DNA of 62,545 nt, from positions 1-62,545 of IMG/VR virus record IMGVR_UViG_3300046694_000164; one strand, 5' to 3'. Positions 13,832 through 20,857 of this stretch are shown in pieces; position 1 is the stretch's first letter, and every line of letters begins with the position of its first letter. The notes beneath the pieces were generated by a model that saw only the letters and a program-made list of their open reading frames with translations, was not told the origin of the DNA and did not search any database. The position numbers and the translations under genes were made by a program. Source of the DNA: a virus.

Positions 13832-14173
13832 TTAGTTAAGCGTTGGTAAATGGCCTCGCCTGCCCTTACGTGGCCGGCGCTCTGGGCGCTGTTGAATATA
13901 CTCTTCCCGAACCATCAGCATCTCTGCTGCGATCGCTGCGGCGACAAAGGCGGCGCGAGCTTGCTCCGGATCGCGAACGCCTTCCATAGCCTCGAGGCAC
14001 ATCACTTGAGCAACGACCCACTCCTTGCCGCGGTTGTCTTCGGGCCAGCGGTAGAGCAAGCTGTGGGCAAGATCCGCAAGCGTAACGTGCCGCCGCATAG
14101 TGATACCGTTGCCGCGCTCGACGGCGACGAGGAGATCGCGGATAGGTGTTGTTTCGGCGGTATTTTCTGGCAT
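13832..14173 (-). CDS. Helical hypothetical protein
   Basis: 113 residues, almost all alpha-helical: IRDLLVAVERGNG, LADLAHSLLYRW, ARAAFVAAAIAAEMLMVREEYI, with a basic C-terminus (RPERRPRKGRRG). GGAGGTGACTG precedes the ATG. It sits alone between the lysis cassette's terminator and the operator-controlled accessory operon. No domain recognised. Confidence 0.5.
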   Translation of the reverse strand: MPENTAETTPIRDLLVAVERGNGITMRRHVTLADLAHSLLYRWPEDNRGKEWVVAQVMCLEAMEGVRDPEQARAAFVAAAIAAEMLMVREEYIQQRPERRPRKGRRGHLPTLN

Positions 14174-14229
14174 CAGTCACCTCCGGACGAATCACGTGAG
14201 TGCTTGGCGGTGGAGAGTCAAGAGGCTAA

Positions 14230-14243
14230 TTAGAAATTTCTAA
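14230..14243. promoter_or_regulatory. Perfect 14-bp palindrome TTAGAAATTTCTAA
   Basis: A perfect palindrome about 56 bases upstream of the gene at 13832-14173 (minus). It resembles operator B (ACAAATTTGT) in its central AAATTT but differs in the arms. It may be a regulator site or a weak variant operator; no second copy was seen. Confidence 0.3.
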
Positions 14244-14250
14244 AAAACAA

Positions 14251-14285
14251 AAATAGCCCCGCCACCGGTTAGGGCAGCAGGGCTT
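14251..14285 (-). terminator. Terminator after lysis cassette
   Basis: On the minus strand AGCCCTGC and GCGGGGCT form the base of a GC-rich stem, followed by TATTTTTGTTTTTT. It lies 28 bases after the stop of the coiled-coil membrane protein gene and should end leftward transcription of the lysis genes. Confidence 0.75.
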
Positions 14286-14312
14286 GGTCCGAAGATTGTA
14301 TATAATTACTGG

Positions 14313-14618
14313 TCAGCTGCGCGTCGTGCGGCTCGTGGTGCGCTCGAAAGCCCGATCGAGCCTTTCGTGGACGCTGTCGATGCGATTGCCCACACCTTCG
14401 ATCGCCCGCATGATTTGGGCGGTCTGCTCCTGCATCCCCGCCTTTGTTACGAACGTCTCGGCAGCGTGCAGTTTGTGAGCCGCAAGATCAGCAGCTACTT
14501 TTTCCGCCTTGTCTTCGGCAACCTTTACCTTGCCTTCCACACGCGCCCACACGCGCCAGCCTGCACCGGAAAGCATGATAAAGAAGCCGATTACGGCCAT
14601 TAGCTCCGCTCCGGTCAT
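14313..14618 (-). CDS. Membrane protein with one TM helix and coiled coil (holin-associated?)
   Basis: 101 residues. One N-terminal membrane helix (LMAVIGFFIMLSGAGWRVW) is followed by a long charged coiled coil (VKVAEDKAEKVAADLAAHKL, GVGNRIDSVHERLDRAF). This is the architecture of small XhlA-like or antiholin-like proteins in lysis cassettes. It overlaps the Rz1-like gene by four bases and is the last gene before the terminator. The lysis role is from position only. Confidence 0.55.
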   Translation of the reverse strand: MTGAELMAVIGFFIMLSGAGWRVWARVEGKVKVAEDKAEKVAADLAAHKLHAAETFVTKAGMQEQTAQIMRAIEGVGNRIDSVHERLDRAFERTTSRTTRS

Positions 14619-14935
14619 TTTTGCCTCACGGTCTGCTTTGGAACGGCCGTCAAGCGTCCGTCCCTGTCTAGGATAAAGTCAACCAAGGCAAGATTCCTGC
14701 GGTAGCACATGATTAGAGATGAGCGGTCAGTAATCCATAGTTTCTCAAGCCGTTCTTGTGCGAGCGGCCCGTCGCCGAGATCTACCGGAAGATTGCATTT
14801 CTTGAGGAGTTCGTCGGACGGCATGGCGATCCGTGGCGGGATCGCCGGCGTGACCTTAATGGACTTCGTTAATGCGGCGCACGCTGGGAGCACCGAGCAC
14901 AGGCTTGCGAGCATCAGGATCTTTAGCAGCTTCAC
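14615..14935 (-). CDS. Rz1-like o-spanin lipoprotein
   Basis: 106 residues. The signal peptide ends in a lipobox (CSVLPACAAL), so the mature protein would be an outer-membrane lipoprotein. The mature part has the Rz1-like pattern: proline-rich start, LLKKCNLPVDLGDGPL, then RLEKLWITDRSSLIMCYRRN. Its first 80 bases lie inside the Rz-like gene in another frame, the usual nested or overlapping arrangement of Rz/Rz1. With the i-spanin it would fuse inner and outer membranes in the last step of lysis. Confidence 0.8.
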   Translation of the reverse strand: MKLLKILMLASLCSVLPACAALTKSIKVTPAIPPRIAMPSDELLKKCNLPVDLGDGPLAQERLEKLWITDRSSLIMCYRRNLALVDFILDRDGRLTAVPKQTVRQK

Positions 14936-15227
14936 CGGCCAGCTCCTTTATTCGGGTTTCAAGTTGGGAGTTGGCAGCCTGCATCTCTGCAATCGCGATG
15001 GCCTCGCGCGCTTTGGCCGCATTGTTGGCTGCGTCCTGCCGCTCGATCTCTGCGATCTCTGCGGCCTTGTAGTCGCCAACGATCTTGTCGATGCGCGCCT
15101 GATAAGCCACAGCAGCCCGCTGGTAACCTTTGTGGTCGACGTAGGCATACGCACCAAACAGGAGGAGGATCGCGGCCAGTGAACCAACCGTCCAACGGCC
15201 GACAGGGCTTAGAAGGAAAGCGATCAT
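14856..15227 (-). CDS. Rz-like i-spanin
   Basis: 123 residues. An N-terminal signal anchor (WTVGSLAAILLLFGAYAYV) precedes a long periplasmic coiled coil (EIAEIERQDAANNAAKAREA, ANSQLETRIKELAGEA). This topology, the position directly after the holin and endolysin, and the overlap with the lipoprotein gene identify it as the inner-membrane spanin subunit. Confidence 0.8.
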   Translation of the reverse strand: MIAFLLSPVGRWTVGSLAAILLLFGAYAYVDHKGYQRAAVAYQARIDKIVGDYKAAEIAEIERQDAANNAAKAREAIAIAEMQAANSQLETRIKELAGEAAKDPDARKPVLGAPSVRRINEVH

Positions 15228-15439
15228 TTTGACCCCGTAGCCAGCTGCTTGGCGTACTGCTCAGCCGTCATCATCCAAGCCTTCACGAAGAGGCCGATGA
15301 GATTAAGCGCGCCGACAATCTTCAGTGCTTGGACTGGCGTGAAGAACACGAGCCAGTCGAAGCCGATAAGCAGCGCGACAAGCGCCGACACAAAAGCCGC
15401 CGCGTAGTTCAATGCGTTGGTTATTTTGGTGGAGTTCAT
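15224..15439 (-). CDS. Holin (two predicted TM helices)
   Basis: 71 residues from the ATG at 15439, overlapping the endolysin stop; the TTG at 15457 is rejected. Two hydrophobic segments (AAAFVSALVALLIGFDWLVF and ALKIVGALNLIGLFVKAWM) and a short polar tail fit a class II holin or pinholin. It is next to a SAR endolysin, a pairing typical for pinholins that depolarise the membrane and release the enzyme. Confidence 0.7.
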   Translation of the reverse strand: MNSTKITNALNYAAAFVSALVALLIGFDWLVFFTPVQALKIVGALNLIGLFVKAWMMTAEQYAKQLATGSK

Positions 15440-15915
15440 GCGACCCCCTGTAGGCAAAGCTTCAATTCAGCCTGCCGCCGGTTGACGAGCCCCTGCACTA
15501 CCCGGCCACCTGCCTTGTTGAATGCGGTCATGGCATGGCAGCTTTCTTTCAGCCGGTTCTCGCGTGCTAGCCGCGCGAACGTCGACTTGCAGGCTGCGCC
15601 GACGCCGACGTTGTAGGTCACAGAGATAGCGGCAGCCTGCCACTCAACCGGCTTGCGGTCGAAGTCGGCGATGCACTCGGTCAGTGGCACGTAGTAGTCG
15701 TCCATGACGCGCGTCAGAAGCTTCTCGTCGCACTCGGCCTTGGAGAACTTCATGCCCTTGCGGATGCCGAGCGTCTCGCCGTAGCAGGCCGTCCACACGC
15801 CGACGATATCGGGATAGGCGGTCAGCGACAGCCCCTCCCAAGGCTTGATCAGCGAGCCGATCGAAAGCGCGACGGCCGCAATAGCTGCGACCGCCTTCTT
15901 ATTCAGTTTTGGCAT
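15436..15915 (-). CDS. SAR endolysin, GH24 lysozyme
   Basis: 159 residues from the ATG at 15915. The N-terminus KAVAAIAAVALSIGSLI is a weakly hydrophobic signal-arrest-release segment. The catalytic E-8-D-5-T triad is visible in KPWEGLSLTAYPDIVGVWTACYG. AISVTYNVGVGAACKSTFARL and NRRQAELKLC complete the T4/P22-type lysozyme fold. It cleaves peptidoglycan glycan strands after release from the membrane. The frame extending to 15966 has no support. Confidence 0.9.
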   Translation of the reverse strand: MPKLNKKAVAAIAAVALSIGSLIKPWEGLSLTAYPDIVGVWTACYGETLGIRKGMKFSKAECDEKLLTRVMDDYYVPLTECIADFDRKPVEWQAAAISVTYNVGVGAACKSTFARLARENRLKESCHAMTAFNKAGGRVVQGLVNRRQAELKLCLQGVA

Positions 15916-16111
15916 TCTCGCCTCCGGAGGGTTGCGCCAAGAGACGTGCCGCCCACGCGCCGCCAAGCAGCGCCAGCGTCAACCACCATGGCAGGTAGTC
16001 GGACACGACCGGGACCGTGTTGAGGATGATGTCGGCCAGTGCCGCGAGCTCGAGCAGCCGCAGCGACCAAGCGCGCCGAAGCACCCGGCGAACGTCGGGG
16101 ATGAGTTTCAT
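15899..16111 (-). CDS. DUF7940-like small membrane protein
   Basis: 70 residues with two hydrophobic helices (LELAALADIILNTVPVV, LPWWLTLALLGGAWAARLL) after KLIPDVRRVLRRAWSLRL. The pattern resembles the DUF7940 family next to phage endolysins, thought to be holin-related. Its end overlaps the endolysin start by 17 bases. It could be the holin or antiholin partner of the 71-residue protein. Confidence 0.6.
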   Translation of the reverse strand: MKLIPDVRRVLRRAWSLRLLELAALADIILNTVPVVSDYLPWWLTLALLGGAWAARLLAQPSGGENAKTE

Positions 16112-16129
16112 GGGGGTGTCCTGATATGA

Positions 16130-16153
16130 AAAAGGCCCGCCGAAGCGAGCCTT
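16130..16153 (-). terminator. Terminator on minus strand
   Basis: On the minus strand AAGGCTCGC / GCGGGCCTT pair (one G-T wobble) around TTCG, followed by TTTTCAT. It follows the small membrane-protein gene at 16188-16295 and precedes the lysis genes, so lysis transcription probably depends on read-through or a local promoter. Confidence 0.65.
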
Positions 16154-16187
16154 GATGGTGGTAATTAGTTATTGAAGCGCGATTAGA

Positions 16188-16295
16188 TCACAACGTCCCG
16201 ATCGGCCCCGCGTACGGGATATAGATCTGTCCCGCGAAGAAAGCCGCCACCAACGCTGCAGCTACCAGAAAAAGCACTACCCTGCCGCCGCTCAT
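16188..16295 (-). CDS. Small membrane protein (35 aa)
   Basis: 35 residues from the ATG at 16295: SGGRVVLFLVAAALVAAFF then AGQIYIPYAGPIGTL. One membrane helix and a short periplasmic tail. AGGGGAT precedes the ATG. It is divergent from the glycosyltransferase-like gene. Function unknown. Confidence 0.45.
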   Translation of the reverse strand: MSGGRVVLFLVAAALVAAFFAGQIYIPYAGPIGTL

Positions 16296-16403
16296 GATAT
16301 CCCCTGCCAAAAACGTTGATACACTCTTAACGATACAGCCGTCGCCTTGCAAGATTACCCCTCCCGCCATAATAGGGCGATGAACAACGGAATATCTGGG
16401 CAC

Positions 16404-17984
16404 ATGAAAGATCAGCGCTTTAGGACGTTTACGATCCTCGTCGCAATCGTTGTGGTATTTGCCGCACTCAATATCGGGCTAGCGTTCAACGTTGGGGCCC
16501 TTTCTGTTCCAACCATTTACGATGATAACGGCTATCTTCTAGACGCCTACCAGCGCGTCGCCTTCGATGGCGTTAGATCGGTCAGCGACATTTTCCGCTC
16601 GTTCCTATCAAAGCCACCTCGTGCGCCTGTCGAAACGCTGTCGACCATGGCCGGATTCTATCTCTTCGGGCCGCACAACTACGGCGCCTACATCATGAAC
16701 GTATGGGGGCTTCTGGCTTTTGCGACCGGCATCTACGTGATTTGCCGTCGGAGGATAGGAAGCCGCTTCGCGCTGTTGATGGTAGTTGCTTTGATGTTCG
16801 TCCCGGCTACGGGAGCGATCATGACCGAACTACGGCCTGACATGATAGCGGCCGCCCTTTTCGCATTCTCCGGATATTGGCTGATCACATTCGGATACGA
16901 CAAGTTGCCTGTTTCGAGATCACTGCTTCTCGGTGCATTCGTCGCCTTCAGCATGATTGTTAAGCTCAGCGCCGCAATCATCACCATCCCGATGCTTGGT
17001 TTCGCCTGGGGGCTGGGAATGATCAGACGCATACCGGAGCGGCGATTTGTTGAAGCCATGCCTGCTGCTGCCGTGGTCGCCGGGACAGTATTGATTCTAT
17101 TGACGCCCATCGTCTATGTTTGGGGATACGGCACCTACGAGTATATCAAGGCTGCTGTCTTCACTCAAAGCGACATCTGGAACACTCCAGGATCTTGGCT
17201 TCTCCACTTAGCGTTCAATTCATTCGGGTATGGCGGGCGGAACGCCCTCGGCATTTTCCTCTACGTCGGCATTATCGCAATCGGTGCGGATATCGTCTCA
17301 ATCTCGCTGCGGAAGGCGAGAGGCGTAGAAGACTTGCAGACCGCCGCCTATTACCTGTGGTGCGCAGTCATCTATATCGGGACCGCAATTAGCCAGGTGA
17401 AAAACCTGTATCAGGGCTCGTTCTTTTATTTCCCGTTCATTGTCGCAACTGTCGTTGCAATCTCTCGGGGTCTGGGAACATCTAACCGAGCAGTATCGCA
17501 CATCGCCACCGCTGCTGTCGCGCTTTACGCTATAGCCTTCATGCCTCCCAGCAACAGCTATCAAGACGGGCGCTACCGTCCCGAGACGCAGGAAATGCTG
17601 AACCAGATCAGCTCGCTCGTGTCTCGCAACGTGGGGAGAATTCCCGCTTGCGGAAATGCCATGCCCCTGTTCACCGCCGCCAATTCCTACCCAATCACAC
17701 CTGAAGCCGTTGCGCTCGATGTGGGGCAGAAGGAACGGAAACGGATCGAGATTGCATTCACCTACGCCGAGCGGTCGATCGACCAGGTGGCCGACATCAT
17801 GGGCCGATCGAACTTCGTTCTGTTCCCCAACGAGGCCGGATTGAAGGAGGCTGTGATCCAGCGTCTACCCGGCGTGGGCTTCCTAGATGAAATGAAGGCA
17901 AGGCTTGAAAAAGATCCAAAATGGTCGGAGCATCGGATCGATGTGACCGATGCTCCGACGCTGTTCATTCGCACTGGGTGCTAG
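16404..17984 (+). CDS. Polytopic membrane glycosyltransferase-like protein (Gtr/GT39 type)
   Basis: 527 residues from the ATG at 16404; an in-frame ATG at 16380 is an alternative. About eleven membrane helices, starting RTFTILVAIVVVFAALNIGL. The first outside loop has TIYDDNGYLLDAYQR, an acidic pair like the catalytic D/E of GT39/GT83 and phage GtrC proteins. The C-terminus (about residues 400-527) is a soluble periplasmic domain. It is the only plus-strand gene inside about 50 kb of minus-strand genes and sits beside the tail spike. The natural reading is a lysogenic-conversion gene that alters the surface polysaccharide. No gtrA or gtrB neighbour is present. Confidence 0.6.
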   Translation: MKDQRFRTFTILVAIVVVFAALNIGLAFNVGALSVPTIYDDNGYLLDAYQRVAFDGVRSVSDIFRSFLSKPPRAPVETLSTMAGFYLFGPHNYGAYIMNVWGLLAFATGIYVICRRRIGSRFALLMVVALMFVPATGAIMTELRPDMIAAALFAFSGYWLITFGYDKLPVSRSLLLGAFVAFSMIVKLSAAIITIPMLGFAWGLGMIRRIPERRFVEAMPAAAVVAGTVLILLTPIVYVWGYGTYEYIKAAVFTQSDIWNTPGSWLLHLAFNSFGYGGRNALGIFLYVGIIAIGADIVSISLRKARGVEDLQTAAYYLWCAVIYIGTAISQVKNLYQGSFFYFPFIVATVVAISRGLGTSNRAVSHIATAAVALYAIAFMPPSNSYQDGRYRPETQEMLNQISSLVSRNVGRIPACGNAMPLFTAANSYPITPEAVALDVGQKERKRIEIAFTYAERSIDQVADIMGRSNFVLFPNEAGLKEAVIQRLPGVGFLDEMKARLEKDPKWSEHRIDVTDAPTLFIRTGC

Positions 17985-17985
17985 A

Positions 17986-19281
17986 TTACGGCAGGCAATT
18001 GACCACCTTGATGCCGGCACCCGAAGACCCGTTCAAAAGCGTGCCGGTGATGTTGCCGCGCAAATCGGCCTCACTGACAATGATGTTATCAGCACCCGCC
18101 GCTATCTGGATACCGTACGACTGGAACCCCGTGGACGAATAGTTGCCGTCCCCGCCGTACTTGCCACCGTTGAAGAATATCCCGCCCGTGTTTGCCACGG
18201 CGATGTTAACGCCAGGGTTAAGGCCGCTTCCGGCCATCGAGTTACCCGCGACAAAGCAGTTGTCGAAGCGTATTTGTTGTGCTGACGTGGCGTTAATCAG
18301 GACGCCGTGCTGGCGGTGTCCCATGATGACGCAGCTGTCGAAATATACGCACCGAGCATCGCCAGAGATAACAACGCCATAGGTGGCAACGGCAATCCCC
18401 TTGATCGAGCAAGTATCAAAGTGGATCTCGCCCATAATCGACCCGGCGTCGGCACCTTGAATGAGGATATTGTAGGTTCCCTGCCCCTCGTCAAACATGA
18501 CGGTGTCGAACCACACGAGAGAAATTGAATGCGTCCCGTGGTTGATCATGAGATTTGCAAGCCCGCAGGATGCAATATGACCACCGTTAAACCACAGCCC
18601 GTCGCCCGACGTTATGACAATACCGTAGTCGGTCGAAATCTGAGCGGTGTTGCCACGCAGGTTAATGTTGTTGAAGAACACATCGCCGCAAGACGGATGG
18701 CTGTATCCGTCATTTTCAGACATCGAGAGATATTTGCGGCTTGTCTTCGTGCCGCCGAAGTTGTTGGTGAAGACGAGATACCAGTCGCTAATGTGCGCCG
18801 CCGTGAGCGCCTTACAGGTCATGCCGATGAAGCCTTGCAGCATGAAAATTCCGCTACACTGGACGCGAGTAGCGCCATCGAACACGATGTGTGAGCCGGA
18901 TGTGGTCAACCCCCCCGACTCGAAGCCGATATCGATCACTCCGAGATTGGAGAGCGGCGCGCCGGTACCGGAATTCCCGGTAAAGGTCACGGTATTGCCG
19001 TAATCACCCGTGCGGTAAATTGTTGACAGATACATGCCGTCACCAACAAGGTACACATTGCTGGTCGTGATCGCGATAGTGCTGGAAACAAGATACCTCC
19101 CCTTCGGGAAGTACACACGCCCACCGCCTGCAGCCACACAAGCGGCTAGCGCTGCATTGATCGCTGTCGTGTCATCGGCAACCCCGTTTCCAAGTGCACC
19201 GTAATCCTTGACGTTGAAGTACACGGCAGACGAGCCGCCGCCCTGGACCTCGAGCATGAATGGCGAAACTTTTGTCAACAT
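17986..19281 (-). CDS. Tail spike with pectate-lyase-3-type beta-helix
   Basis: 431 residues. After a short head-binding N-terminus, FNVKDYGALGNGVADDTTAI followed by NAALAACVAAGGGRVYFPKG is the start signature of the pectate lyase superfamily 3 / GH28-like right-handed beta-helix. Repeated 'VYFDSC', 'IRFDNC', 'IFFNGG' turns continue to the end. Such proteins bind and often depolymerise capsular or O-antigen polysaccharide. It lies after the tail-fibre gene, and its neighbour on the other strand may modify the same receptor. Catalytic residues cannot be assigned by eye. Confidence 0.85.
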   Translation of the reverse strand: MLTKVSPFMLEVQGGGSSAVYFNVKDYGALGNGVADDTTAINAALAACVAAGGGRVYFPKGRYLVSSTIAITTSNVYLVGDGMYLSTIYRTGDYGNTVTFTGNSGTGAPLSNLGVIDIGFESGGLTTSGSHIVFDGATRVQCSGIFMLQGFIGMTCKALTAAHISDWYLVFTNNFGGTKTSRKYLSMSENDGYSHPSCGDVFFNNINLRGNTAQISTDYGIVITSGDGLWFNGGHIASCGLANLMINHGTHSISLVWFDTVMFDEGQGTYNILIQGADAGSIMGEIHFDTCSIKGIAVATYGVVISGDARCVYFDSCVIMGHRQHGVLINATSAQQIRFDNCFVAGNSMAGSGLNPGVNIAVANTGGIFFNGGKYGGDGNYSSTGFQSYGIQIAAGADNIIVSEADLRGNITGTLLNGSSGAGIKVVNCLP

Positions 19282-19284
19282 GCT

Positions 19285-20796
19285 TTAAGCCTTTATTTCT
19301 TCAATGATGAGGCGCGTTGCGGCGGAGCCGCCATAGAGACGAGTGCCGCCGCTCGGATTGCCGTTCACATAAAGTGTTTGGGATCCAGTCTGGACGCCGA
19401 CGCGCAGCGATATCGTTTGGGGCGAGATGCTTCCGGGGGCGTACTCGACCTCACCGCAAAAGTTCTGGAAATAGTTGCTAACCGGCGTGACAAACCCGCC
19501 CGCATGAATCGCGTTCGCATTTCCGTTGAATACTGCATGCGCGCAGGCAAAGACGCCATTGCCTCCCATGAACCCGCTATATCGAATGCGCAGCTTGTTC
19601 GCGGTCGACTTCGGCGTGATCGACACCGATATGATCTGTGTGCCTTCCGTGATTTGCGGAATAGTGTCGTCAAGCGGTATGATTGCGGTGATGGCGGTCG
19701 CGGCAGCGTAGCTGCCAACAACACTATCAACCACGCTACCGGCCGGGGAAAACAGGTCGCGCAATTCTGCGGCCGAGATTTCTTCCATGTCGCCAGCGCC
19801 TGCCGACTTTCGTCCGCTGAGGCGTAGTGTAGCGCTGATGTTCTGCATCTTCGCATATGTCACCGCGTCGTCGGCCAACTTCGGTGTCGTTACGCTCCCA
19901 TCGGCGGGGGTGTTGACGTTGACCGCATTGCCGATCCGCACCTCGAACTTGATCCCAGTAGGCACGTTGATGCGGATGTAGTAGTTGCCGCCAGACGAGA
20001 CTAGCGAATACGCGCTATCGGTGATCAGCTGAGCGACACCGCCAACGACCGGGAACATGTTGTTCACAGATCCGGGGTTTATCGGCAAAAGGTAATCGGC
20101 CGAAGCGCCAGAGCCGGTAAACGGTCCAGCCACAAACCAGTTATTGCGGATGAAATCGGCATAGGCCGAGGCTGCTGCTGCCGCCGCCTCTGCCGCAGCC
20201 AAGATGGCAGCGCTAGCCTGATCGCTCACGAGTCGGAAGGTCGACCCGGAGACGATTCCCATAATGATCATGCCAGAGACGAGACCGCCCGCCGACAAGT
20301 CCGCCCCGCCATTGGTCTTGATCGTGAGCGGAGTTTCGCCATTGAACGATACTGTGACTGGGCTACCGGTGTTCGCCTCGGATACCGCAAGCCAAACGAG
20401 CGCCGAGCCAGAGACGGGAAGATTGGTTGTGGCTTGAATGGCATCTGGGGCGCCGGCGCCAACGTCTGATGCAATGATAAATGAGTACGGGAGGTCAGCA
20501 ATCCGCACCCAAGACCCGGCACCAGATGCGCCGATCTTTCGATAGATACCGTTGTTAGCGGCCGTCGAGTCCGATACGACCCAAGCCATTGCGTTATTTG
20601 CCGGCGATAGATCAGAGTTTATTGCCGCCAGCGAGGGATAGACAGATCCACCGGCTGACGTGAAGGCGGTTATTGTCGCCTCGAGCCAAGCGCCCCAAGA
20701 GCGGGCCTCAGACTTCTTGACCTTCTTGGCGCCGGACGATGGGACGCCAGAGGTGTTGTAGTCATCGAAGACCACAGCGGCGGTAGGTGCCGGCAT
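19285..20796 (-). CDS. Tail fibre protein
   Basis: 503 residues from the ATG at 20796, with GGAG 8 bases upstream; the ATG at 20808 lies within that ribosome-binding site. The first part has PAPTAAVVFDDYNTSGVPSSG and the fibre pattern of alternating small and hydrophobic residues; a coiled coil (ASAAILAAAEAAAAAASAYA) follows. A central linker has DGSVTTPKLADDAVTYAKM, a typical trimeric fibre shaft repeat. The C-terminal third is a beta-rich receptor domain. The trimeric state is inferred. Confidence 0.8.
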   Translation of the reverse strand: MPAPTAAVVFDDYNTSGVPSSGAKKVKKSEARSWGAWLEATITAFTSAGGSVYPSLAAINSDLSPANNAMAWVVSDSTAANNGIYRKIGASGAGSWVRIADLPYSFIIASDVGAGAPDAIQATTNLPVSGSALVWLAVSEANTGSPVTVSFNGETPLTIKTNGGADLSAGGLVSGMIIMGIVSGSTFRLVSDQASAAILAAAEAAAAAASAYADFIRNNWFVAGPFTGSGASADYLLPINPGSVNNMFPVVGGVAQLITDSAYSLVSSGGNYYIRINVPTGIKFEVRIGNAVNVNTPADGSVTTPKLADDAVTYAKMQNISATLRLSGRKSAGAGDMEEISAAELRDLFSPAGSVVDSVVGSYAAATAITAIIPLDDTIPQITEGTQIISVSITPKSTANKLRIRYSGFMGGNGVFACAHAVFNGNANAIHAGGFVTPVSNYFQNFCGEVEYAPGSISPQTISLRVGVQTGSQTLYVNGNPSGGTRLYGGSAATRLIIEEIKA

Positions 20797-20816
20797 ACAA
20801 TTCTCCATAAAGAAAT

Positions 20817-20833
20817 GGCCGCACGAGGCGGCC
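20817..20833 (-). other. GC hairpin upstream of tail-fibre gene
   Basis: On the minus strand GGCCGC-CTCGT-GCGGCC is followed by ATTTCTTTA and then the GGAG ribosome-binding site of the tail-fibre gene. Nearly the same hairpin recurs at 39235-39254. Similar hairpins precede the tail-tube, decoration and capsid genes. It could be a leaky terminator, an mRNA 5'-end stabiliser or a processing site. Confidence 0.45.
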
Positions 20834-20857
20834 TAAGGGAGTCGATGTTTTTGGGGA

